A DNA stretch of 64,000 bases from JARYMI01 sp037444845 (GTDB lineage: Bacteria; Acidobacteriota; Aminicenantia; Aminicenantales; UBA8522): positions 1 to 64,000 of the forward strand of contig JBBILQ010000001.1 in NCBI GenBank assembly GCA_037444845.1, written 5' to 3'. Under the pieces are notes generated by a model. It did no database searches and was not told where the DNA came from. It worked only from the letters and a program-made list of their open reading frames with translations. Made by a program: the position numbers and the translations under genes. This document shows, one piece after another, positions 33,561 to 41,025 of this stretch (within the stretch, counting starts at the first letter, position 1; each line of letters starts with the position of its first letter).

Positions 33561-34703
33561 ATGAAAGAAACAAAACTCATTTTTATCATCTTTATGTTGA
33601 TTTCGACAGCATTGCGAGGCGAGAAGGTCATCACGATAGGCCAGGCGGGAACCGAAGGAGAGATCGCTTTCCCCAGGCAGGTGGCAGAAGGGCCTGACGG
33701 CAACATCTATGTCTATGACCAGGCGGATGCCTTGATCAAGGTCTATTCTTCGGCGGGCGATTATCTCCGGAAAATCGGCGGAAAAGGCCAGGGGCCGGGT
33801 GAAATTCAGCGGGCTGAGGGAGTTTCTTTCGGCTTCACGGCCGACGGCAGGCTCTTCTTCACCGAATTCTTCGGCGGACATCCCTGGATTACGGTGGTCA
33901 AGCTCGACGGCGAGCTCGATCGAGTGATTAAGCCTCAGGTCAAGGAATTTTTTGGCATATCCAGGGCAGTCGCGCTCCCGGGAGGGAACTTTCTGATTGA
34001 ACTTGTCTTCCTCGGCCAGCCGGAAAAAGAAAAGGATTACTTCTACCATCGCTCTCTCCGCGAAATAGCGCTTCTCGATAGTGAAGGCAGGATCCTATCC
34101 CGCATCAAGCAGACCAACCACATCACTCGGATTTCCTATGTCCATGATGGGGCCGACTCGCCCATCCCCTACACTCCGATGTTCCTCTGGTGTCCTTATG
34201 ATGAGAGCTCCGTCCTTTTCTCGGAGGGGCTTGAGACCAACATCCAGGTGATCGACTACTCGGGGAAACTGGTCCGCAAAATCGAGACTTCTCTGCCAAA
34301 GGCGGAAAAGGTGACCAGCAAAGACTTGGATGAATGGAGAAAACGGCGCCGGGAAATGACCCAGAGCCGCGATCCTGACTGGTGGGCCCGCTTCGGTAAG
34401 GTCATTGAAAAATACAAGAAATCTATCTACCCCTATAAGCCTACTATCTGGGAGATCAATCGGACACCCCGGGGCCGTTTCCTGATCGCCTCAAGGAGAG
34501 AAAGTGATGACGCGCGGGCAAGATACTGGCTCATGGATAAGGATGGAAAACAGCTGCTCAAGGTTGACACATCAGTCTGGATCATGGGGATCTCGCCAAG
34601 TTTTATTTTTTTGGGGCAGGTAGACGAAGACGGCATTCCTTCGATCCGGGCTCTCCGGCGCCAGGGGAAGGAAGAAGAGGATCTTCTCAGGCTCTGTGAC
34701 TGA
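33561..34703 (+). CDS. Secreted 6-bladed beta-propeller protein
   Basis: A 380-residue protein with a signal peptide (LIFIIFMLISTALRG) followed by NHL/6-bladed propeller repeats; the first blade is clear (FPRQVAEGPDGNIYVYDQ, IKVYSSAGDYLRKIGGKGQGPGEIQ). This resembles the 6-bladed propeller (BF2997-like) family common in Bacteroidetes and Acidobacteria, of unknown ligand. ATG 33561 is preferred: AAAGGTGG precedes it and it starts the signal peptide; an upstream in-frame ATG at 33492 adds 23 hydrophobic residues. TATAAT is present at 33515-33520. Its 3' end overlaps the convergent metallopeptidase gene by 17 nt. Confidence 0.85.
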   Translation: MKETKLIFIIFMLISTALRGEKVITIGQAGTEGEIAFPRQVAEGPDGNIYVYDQADALIKVYSSAGDYLRKIGGKGQGPGEIQRAEGVSFGFTADGRLFFTEFFGGHPWITVVKLDGELDRVIKPQVKEFFGISRAVALPGGNFLIELVFLGQPEKEKDYFYHRSLREIALLDSEGRILSRIKQTNHITRISYVHDGADSPIPYTPMFLWCPYDESSVLFSEGLETNIQVIDYSGKLVRKIETSLPKAEKVTSKDLDEWRKRRREMTQSRDPDWWARFGKVIEKYKKSIYPYKPTIWEINRTPRGRFLIASRRESDDARARYWLMDKDGKQLLKVDTSVWIMGISPSFIFLGQVDEDGIPSIRALRRQGKEEEDLLRLCD

Positions 34704-36230
34704 TGCACGAGGCGCCCTTCTGCTCCTTCGTTTCAATAAAATCGACCCCTCCCGGCTTAATCTCTTCCAATGCATAATCTCCGCTATCCTTTTTCACAAC
34801 TCTCCAGGACTCATTGAGTTTCAAGATCCAGCCGTCCCCTTTGATTTCTTTTCCTTCAATAATCTGTGGTTCGGATACGGTAACCCGCCGCCAGTTTTTG
34901 TCAATCAACAAGCCTTTTTCCACTTCCAGGTTGCCCCATTTATCAATGATGTGCGCTGTCCTGTAAACGCTTCCGTATTCTTCCAGGGGAAATATCTCCT
35001 GCGGGTTAAAGCTAATGTTCATCTTGATCAAGTCTATTTTCAAACTGGGCTTGTCAATGAAAATGCTTTTGTACTCTTTGAGGAGCTGGTTTTGTTTGTC
35101 CTGAAATGCCCTTTCGGCTTTTATCAGCTCCTCGCCATCGTATTTATAGTATCTTCTCTCTGCTTCCGTTTTCAAATCGTCCGGCAACTGGAAAGAAAGG
35201 GCTTTTTCCATGATTTCGCCGAATTCGCTCGTGTTGTTTAAGCTACTTCTCCACTCAACCTTTAACTCATCTAAGAGTATCCCGTAGGCCGGCCCAGTTT
35301 GATAGGCAAATGACCAGTTAAAGGATATCTGCGCCTCTGCATTTTTTATTCGCCTTTCCATCTCTATCATCAGAGCCTCTGGCGGATACCCGCATAATTT
35401 TGCGCCGGTATATTCTGCCAGTCCTTCGTGCATTTCAAATCTGCTCTCGTTCACGCGGGCAGATTGGAAAATTTTGTGTCTGCAATTCCTGAAAATCAAA
35501 GCATCCTCGATCGCTTCCAGCCTGTCGTGGTCGGCGGAAAGCAGAGCCTTTCTTAAGGCGCGCCATTCAAGCTTTAAATAGATTCTCCCGTCCAACGTAT
35601 CCAGCCTGATCTATTCACAAAATGATACGATAAAACGCCCCCTCCCCTGGCGGGAGGGGATAGAGGGGAGGGGGAATCTTTGAATGATCCCCCTCACCCC
35701 GACCCTCTCCCACATGGGGAGAGGGGATTTTTTCCTTTCATTTCGTGAATAGTCCAGGTCAGATGGCTGTTGTCCGTATTCACAGGCGGAAATCCGATGC
35801 CCTTCTGTATCCGGTGCCAGGATTCGTGCGCTAACAGCCAATTCCTGTCCTGTTTATTGTCCCTGGATAAATGATCCCAGATCACCATGGTCCATTTTTC
35901 TCCATACAGGTCAGCTGCTGTATTGGCAGGATTAATCTCTTTCGCCAATTCCCCGATGAATACATTTCCCCTTTTTTTGAAAGTATTCAGCATGTTTTGC
36001 TGATTGGCGACGACGGCTCTGGATGCGGGATCGACAAACAGCACTTTGCCGTAAAGGTTGACACGCCACAGCCTGCCATTGTCTTTTTCTGATATTTCTT
36101 TTAGTTCCTCGAAATATCGAGAAGCTAAATCAATATCAATGGATGCTTCCTGGCTTGCTCCGGCCTTCCCGGAAGGGAATGATCCGATACACACGATCAG
36201 CATGATGAAAAAAGCGACTCGTTTCGGCAT
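34687..36230 (-). pseudogene. Secreted HExxH metallopeptidase gene split by element copy 2
   Basis: Two minus-strand pieces make one protein. The N-terminal piece (36230-35760, 157 codons) has GGAG before ATG 36230, a signal peptide (VAFFIMLIVCIGSFPSG) and LLAHESWHRIQ, an HExxH zinc site at residues 135-139, ending at NTDNSHL. The C-terminal piece (from 35601 to the stop at 34687, about 304 codons) resumes with DTLDGRIYLKLEWRALRKAL and contains MHEGLAEYTGAKL, whose EGLAEY is typical of the third zinc ligand in gluzincins. Removing 158 bp (element plus one target copy) joins the pieces exactly in frame to about 461 residues. The element separates HExxH from the third ligand, so the present gene cannot make the active enzyme. 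Natural substrate unknown; not assigned to a named family. Confidence 0.85.
35601..35762. mobile_element. 154-bp MITE-like inverted-repeat element, copy 2
   Basis: Core at 35605-35758, same orientation and sequence as copy 1, exactly 5950 bp away. Flanks are CCAG (35601-35604) and TCAG (35759-35762), a 4-bp duplication with one mismatch. It interrupts the metallopeptidase gene; translation from the upstream piece reads through the element end for about 20 codons (TWTIHEMKGKNPLSP) before a stop at 35694. Confidence 0.85.
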
Positions 36231-36563
36231 TGTCACAACTCCAATCATCATTACGGGTCTTCGCATAATAGTACGGATGAAATATCCAAAAGGTTTTCGA
36301 GAGAGAAAAGCGTGGCCTGATACTCCACTGAGCAGCAGCAAGGCCAGGCCCTGGACTTCTTCTCCCCCGTCTCCCCTCCCCCATCGCTTTGTTCTGCGTG
36401 CAAGGCTGGAAGGCTCGTTACCCGCCTGACCGGCGAGCCTGCCCGTTTCATTGTCCTATTCGTGCTTTCGAGCGTGGCGTAGATACGTCCCCTTATCTTT
36501 TTCGATTTGCTAAGCGGAAAGAGGTGCTTCTGAAAATAACGGAGAGTCGGCATCGACAGCGCT
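36231..36563. other. Intergenic region between the symporter stop and the split metallopeptidase
   Basis: About 330 nt without a gene I can support. One inverted repeat is visible, AGGCTCG (36411-36417) and CGAGCCT (36434-36440), with a 16-nt loop and no T-run. Short antisense reading frames here lack family features. The promoter of the metallopeptidase gene should lie in this stretch, but I see no clear -35/-10 pair. Confidence 0.5.
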
Positions 36564-38318
36564 TTAGCCTGTAAAATAGAGGTAAGCGGCAAGGATCAAT
36601 AGAAGGACAATGGCTGAGGCGATGACGTCGCCGCGGCCCCAGCTGACGCGTGATTTCAACCGGTCTTCGGCAGTCCTGGTGGCATACGTCAGCCCGCTCA
36701 TCCTTTCGTAAGAAGGTTCCTTGGTCAGGTAACTGACGACAATCATGACCACGACACAGACGATGAAAATGACCAGGCTGTAGTACTGGAAAAAGATATT
36801 GTTGATGACCCAGAAAAACGAGCCTTCCTGGTAGGAAAAGCCTTTCAATAATTTTACTGGCGTGTCCACCGCCAGGCGGAAAAGGCCAAGGGAAAAGCCT
36901 GTCACCAGAGCAGCCAGACATCCCTTGCTGTTCAACCTTTTCATGAAAACCCCGAAGAAAAAGACGACAAAGATCGGCGGCGCCAGATAAGCCTGGATTC
37001 CCTGGAGATAGTCATACAACCCCTTCCCCCCTCGAATGACCGGGATCCAGAAAAGACCGATGGCTACCATCACTGTCGTGGCCACCCTCCCCATCCAGAC
37101 GAGTTGCTGCTGTGTCGCTTTAGGCCGCATCCGCGAGTAAAAATCCATTGTGAAGAGCGCAGAGGAAGCGTTGAAAACCCCGGCCAAGGAGCTCATCAGG
37201 GCTGCTAAGAGTCCTGCCACCACCATTCCCCGCACACCGATGGGTAGAACATGGGCCACTAGAAGCGGAAAGGCCTTCTGAGCGTTATCCCGGAGGAGCT
37301 CCCCGCTGGGGCCAAAAAATTCCTGTTGGAGGATAGGCACCTGGCCGCTCTTGGCAAGGGCGAACGTAATCATCCCGGGGATGATGAAGATAAATACCGG
37401 CAAAAGCTTAAAAAAGGACGCTGTGATTGACCCCCGCCTGGCTTCCCGCTCATCCCTGGCTCCTAGAGCTCGCTGGACGATGTACTGGTCGGTGCACCAG
37501 TACCACAAACCGATGATCGGGGCGCAGAAGAGCATCCCCAGCCAGGGATAGTTGTCATTGAAATACCAGGCCATTCGACCCGCTTCCTTGACTGGTTCCC
37601 AAGTTCCTTCTAACCCGGACGGAACCAACGGCTTCCATAGGTTGAACATCTCTGAGCCGGCGATGGAACGCAACGCTTCCCATCCTCCCAGCGCTTTGAG
37701 CCCGAACAGGGTCACGAGGATCGAGCCAAAAACCAGCACGATAGTCTGCATCGCTTCTGTGTAGGCAACGGCCCGTAACCCGCCGAGAATTGTATAGACG
37801 CCCGTAAAGACAATGACCAGGATGGAGCCAATCCAGAAGCTGTCAAGGCCGAGGAATCGAACTTCCGGCAGCAGCACGCTGAAGACTATCCCGCCCGCAA
37901 AGATGCCGACGGCGATCTTCGTCAGGACGTAGGCGACCAGGGAGATGAGAGAAAGCACGGTCCTTGACGCCGGCGAGAACCGCCGCTCCAGGAATTCCGG
38001 CATCGTGAAGACCTTCGAGCGCATGTAGAAAGGAACCATGACCCAGGCCAGGACCAGAAGACACCAGGCATGGAGCTCATAGTGCGCCATGGCCACCCCA
38101 TCAGTCGCGCCCGAACCCGCCAGGCCGACCAGGTGTTCAGAGCCGATGTTGGAAGAGAAAATGGAAGCCCCGACGATGAACCAGCCCAGGTGGCGACCGG
38201 CCAGAAAATAATCCGTGGAGGTCTTCTGCCCCTGCCGGATGACCCACCAGGATATCCCCAGAATGACCAGGAAATAAAGAGCAATAATCATCCAGTCAAT
38301 CGCCTGAAGTCCGCTCAT
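36564..38318 (-). CDS. Sodium:solute symporter (SGLT-like)
   Basis: A 584-residue inner-membrane transporter of the SSS family with about 13-14 hydrophobic segments. Visible motifs: DYFLAGRHLGWFIVGASIFSSNIGSEHLVGLAGSGA (SSS N-terminal signature), GGLRAVAYTEAMQTIVLVFGS, and ALMSSLAGVFNASSALFTMDFYSRMRP (the sodium-site helix). The SNIGSEHLVGLAG stretch is close to sodium/sugar cotransporters (SGLT), so a sugar or polyol substrate is most likely. AAGGATGG precedes the ATG. The upstream 195 nt to the ferredoxin gene hold no clear gene. Confidence 0.92.
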   Translation of the reverse strand: MSGLQAIDWMIIALYFLVILGISWWVIRQGQKTSTDYFLAGRHLGWFIVGASIFSSNIGSEHLVGLAGSGATDGVAMAHYELHAWCLLVLAWVMVPFYMRSKVFTMPEFLERRFSPASRTVLSLISLVAYVLTKIAVGIFAGGIVFSVLLPEVRFLGLDSFWIGSILVIVFTGVYTILGGLRAVAYTEAMQTIVLVFGSILVTLFGLKALGGWEALRSIAGSEMFNLWKPLVPSGLEGTWEPVKEAGRMAWYFNDNYPWLGMLFCAPIIGLWYWCTDQYIVQRALGARDEREARRGSITASFFKLLPVFIFIIPGMITFALAKSGQVPILQQEFFGPSGELLRDNAQKAFPLLVAHVLPIGVRGMVVAGLLAALMSSLAGVFNASSALFTMDFYSRMRPKATQQQLVWMGRVATTVMVAIGLFWIPVIRGGKGLYDYLQGIQAYLAPPIFVVFFFGVFMKRLNSKGCLAALVTGFSLGLFRLAVDTPVKLLKGFSYQEGSFFWVINNIFFQYYSLVIFIVCVVVMIVVSYLTKEPSYERMSGLTYATRTAEDRLKSRVSWGRGDVIASAIVLLLILAAYLYFTG

Positions 38319-38513
38319 CGTTTTCCATCCTTTTTTCTTCAGAAATAGGCATAAAGTTTATCAAAATATTCCTTGTCCTGACAACTCAAATCATTGGCTC
38401 TATTCCGCTCCTCCTTCGATTGAAACGAGAATTCTTTCAAAACCGGAAAAAATGAGGGATGTGGCAAAGCGTCGAGGAGATTTAAAACGATGTTTCCCGC
38501 AGGTCGGGCTTGT

Positions 38514-39332
38514 TCAGTAACGGGCAGGAGCTTGCCGGGGAACAATTTCGCCGTCAATTCCGATGACCTGTTTCTGGATTTCGACCGGGGCGCCGGAGAG
38601 CGCGGCCGCTCGTTCGACGATCCGGCAGAGCCCTGAGCAGCAGGGAACGGTCATGATGGCGACGGTCAGGGAGCGCGGGTGGTTCTGGCGGAGGATCTCG
38701 GCCAGTTTCTCCGCGTAGCCCTCGGTCTCATCCAGCTTCGGGCAGGCGATGATGAGCTTTTTTCCCCGGAGAAGGTCCTGGTGAAAACTCCCTAATGCAA
38801 AAGCCGTGCAGTCGGCTGCGACAAGAAGGTCACTATCTTTAAAATACGGAGCATAGGGCGATACCAGATGGAGCTGGATCGGCCACTGGCGGAGTTCTGA
38901 AGCAGCCGAGACGGACCTCCCCTCTTCTCGGGCCTTTTCTTCAGGGATTTCGCAGGCTGCGCTTCCCGGGCAGCCCGAGAAGTTCATTTTCTGGCTTGCG
39001 AGGCCAGGCCGGGAACAGTCTTCATGAACAGGTTGCCGGGCCTCCCCGCCGATCCCATGCACGAGCCGCGCGGCCTTCGGCCCTCTTGTCCGCGCAACGT
39101 GTTCATAAGCAGCCAGGGGGTCGTAGTCTTCGCTTTCTCTTTCAATGATCTTGAGCGCACCTGTCGGGCAGACATCCAGGCAGGCGCCCATGCCGTCGCA
39201 ATAGATTTCCTTCACGAGGACCGCCTTGTTCTCCTCGTCCAGGGCCAATGCGCCCTCGGCGCACGCTGTGGTGCAGAGGCCGCACCCGTCGCATTTATCC
39301 CTGTCGATCTCGATGATTTTTCTTTTTGCCAT
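38514..39332 (-). CDS. 4Fe-4S dicluster ferredoxin-domain protein
   Basis: A 272-residue iron-sulfur protein. The N-terminal 60 residues hold two 4Fe-4S motifs: CDGCGLCTTAC and CDGMGACLDVCP. The C-terminal half (about 130-250) has further cysteines, for example VAADCTAFALGSFHQ, LIIACPKLDETEGYAEKL and TVPCCSGLCRIVERAA, an arrangement seen in conserved anaerobe ferredoxin-like proteins of unknown role. Start at ATG 39332 behind GGAG; an upstream in-frame start at 39410 would run through the regulator box. The box TTGAC-N4-GTCAA lies 65 nt upstream, and the Crp/Fnr gene lies directly upstream, so redox or nitrosative control is likely. Confidence 0.88.
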   Translation of the reverse strand: MAKRKIIEIDRDKCDGCGLCTTACAEGALALDEENKAVLVKEIYCDGMGACLDVCPTGALKIIERESEDYDPLAAYEHVARTRGPKAARLVHGIGGEARQPVHEDCSRPGLASQKMNFSGCPGSAACEIPEEKAREEGRSVSAASELRQWPIQLHLVSPYAPYFKDSDLLVAADCTAFALGSFHQDLLRGKKLIIACPKLDETEGYAEKLAEILRQNHPRSLTVAIMTVPCCSGLCRIVERAAALSGAPVEIQKQVIGIDGEIVPRQAPARY

Positions 39333-39396
39333 TGTCGGAACTCCTTCTCTATTAAATCCACTACCGAAACAATACCAGGAAGGTTCCAGGAATTCC

Positions 39397-39410
39397 TTGA
39401 CTTTGGTCAA
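39397..39410. promoter_or_regulatory. Crp/Fnr-type operator, TTGAC-N4-GTCAA
   Basis: A perfect inverted repeat TTGAC (39397-39401), TTTG, GTCAA (39406-39410), the spacing used by Fnr/Dnr/HcpR-type regulators (compare the FNR box TTGAT-N4-ATCAA). It lies between the regulator stop codon and the ferredoxin start, so the adjacent Crp/Fnr protein probably controls the ferredoxin gene from here. Confidence 0.65.
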
Positions 39411-39413
39411 AAA

Positions 39414-40034
39414 TTAACAGATGAGCTCTTCGCGCAGCCCCTGGCAGTTCTTTACCCGGATGCTCCGGCCTCTGACGTCGATCAGGCCGTCCTGCTTCAT
39501 GTCCCGCAAGTTCCTTGATAGCGTCTCACTCGCCGTGCCCAGAAGCCTGGCCAGGTCGGCTTTCTTGATTTTCAGGTCGACAACGCAGCCCTTATCGCCA
39601 GAGCAATGGGAAAGGAGGTACTGGGCGAGCCTCTGGCGGACCGTCCGAAGCCCGAGTGCCTCGATCCGCTCGTTGAGGATGAGGCACTTGCGGGCAAGGA
39701 GCCCGAGGAAAAAACGGGACAAGCCAGGGCTTTTTTCGAGCTTCCTGAAGAAAGCATCTCTCTCGAAGTAAAGAACCTCGGAATCTTTTGTTGTCTCGGC
39801 GAAGGCGGGAAACCGGCCGGCCGCAAAGACAGCCGCTTCGCCAAAAAAATCACCCGGCTGGAGCCTTACCACCTCGATTTCCCTGCCCTTCTCGTCCATC
39901 CTAAAGACACGGATTTCTCCCGATAGAACATAGAAGAAGCCACGCGCTTCCTCCCCTGCACTGAAGAGAAGCTCCTTTTTGCTGTGTTTCTTTTTGATGC
40001 CAAGGGTCTGGATTTGCTTGTCTAATATTTTCAT
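39414..40034 (-). CDS. Crp/Fnr-family transcriptional regulator
   Basis: A 206-residue regulator. The cyclic-nucleotide-binding-like beta roll occupies 15-115 (FSAGEEARGFFYVLSGEIRVFRMD, then LQPGDFFGEAAVFAAGRFPAFAETT), then a long dimer helix and a winged HTH with KKADLARLLGTASETLSRNLRDMKQDGLIDVRGRSI. The N-terminal cysteine cluster of oxygen-sensing FNR is absent, so it is not a 4Fe-4S FNR; a haem- or ligand-sensing Dnr/HcpR-like role is possible. RBS GGAGG lies upstream. It is encoded just before the ferredoxin gene, with a matching palindromic box between them. Confidence 0.92.
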   Translation of the reverse strand: MKILDKQIQTLGIKKKHSKKELLFSAGEEARGFFYVLSGEIRVFRMDEKGREIEVVRLQPGDFFGEAAVFAAGRFPAFAETTKDSEVLYFERDAFFRKLEKSPGLSRFFLGLLARKCLILNERIEALGLRTVRQRLAQYLLSHCSGDKGCVVDLKIKKADLARLLGTASETLSRNLRDMKQDGLIDVRGRSIRVKNCQGLREELIC

Positions 40035-40151
40035 GTGAGCTTTCCCTCCACGTTAGAGCAGGAAAGCCGCGCCAGTTTCACGCCTATCCTAACTCATGAT
40101 GCTGCCTCGTCAGGCTATTTGGCTTCAGGCCGGAATCTTATCTCTGGCATT

Positions 40152-40961
40152 TTATCCCCGCTCCACAGGCAGAATCAGGCAAGTCGGTCCTCCCCTCCCC
40201 TTCACGAACTCGGAAAGGTCGAGGAAATGAACCCTGTAATTAGCCTCCTTAAGAGCTCTGGCAGCGACCGTGTTCTTTTTCTCGGCGATGACCTCATTAT
40301 TGCCCAGGGAGATGACATTGCCGCTTACGGAATGACCGCGGGATATCGTGATTGTCTCGAAGCCTGATAAGAAACCGCGGGGGAAAAGGCCGCCGCAGCA
40401 CAGGACCGCCTTTGTCCCGACCAGACTCATGGCCCCTCCGATGTGGAGGTAAGGCGGCGGCAGGATGATGACGCGGACCTCATAGCCCATGGCCTCGAGA
40501 AGGCGGGAAAGCTGTTTTACGCCCGCGGAGTTTGTCCGCACGGACTGGCCGACGAAAGCGACATCGCCAGCCAGGATGACGTCACCGCCCTCGACCGTCC
40601 CTGGAGGACGGATTTCGCCGGCGCAGGGAACGCCAACCGCATCAAGAGCAGCAGCCATCCAGTCTTCCTCGCCTCGGCGTGTCCGCAAGCCCATCCTGAG
40701 TTTGATGTAGCCCTCTGGCGTAACCAGGCTCGAGTCCCGGGTAAACACAGAATTGGGATGGCCAGAAAGCTCCTTAAGACGGACGACGCGTGCTCCTGAT
40801 TTCCTCAAGAGCGCGCAGAGGCGGCGGTGCTGTTCAATGGCTTTTGCCCTGACAGCCACTTGCTCGATGTTATGGGCTTGGGGGTCCCTCACGCTGAAGT
40901 ACTCTTTTCGCGGCGGCGAAACGACGACGCGCCTCAGCCTGTCGCCTTCATTCCTTACCAT
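40152..40961 (-). CDS. Dimethylarginine dimethylaminohydrolase/arginine deiminase-like enzyme
   Basis: A 269-residue protein of the guanidine-modifying (pentein) superfamily. Seen: NSVFTRDSSLV (substrate-binding F-RD), GTVEGGDVILAGDVAFVG (EGGD), YLHIGGAMSLVG (catalytic His), SLGNNEVIA, and the terminal nucleophilic Cys in RGGPTCLILPVERG. Size fits DDAH, which hydrolyses methylarginine to citrulline and methylamines, rather than ADI (about 400 aa). Bacterial homologues often have broader or unknown guanidine substrates. Stands alone on the minus strand between the Crp gene and the transglutaminase-like gene. Confidence 0.88.
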   Translation of the reverse strand: MVRNEGDRLRRVVVSPPRKEYFSVRDPQAHNIEQVAVRAKAIEQHRRLCALLRKSGARVVRLKELSGHPNSVFTRDSSLVTPEGYIKLRMGLRTRRGEEDWMAAALDAVGVPCAGEIRPPGTVEGGDVILAGDVAFVGQSVRTNSAGVKQLSRLLEAMGYEVRVIILPPPYLHIGGAMSLVGTKAVLCCGGLFPRGFLSGFETITISRGHSVSGNVISLGNNEVIAEKKNTVAARALKEANYRVHFLDLSEFVKGRGGPTCLILPVERG

Positions 40962-41025
40962 GGCCGTATCCTTTGTTCCTGTTCTTTAGCCGTAGTTTTT
41001 AGCGTATCAATTCCCAACATACCAC

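Noticed and set aside
38339..38557. A 72-codon minus-strand frame between the symporter and ferredoxin genes
   Set aside because: Overlaps the ferredoxin 3' end by 44 nt, has no ribosome-binding site or recognisable domain.
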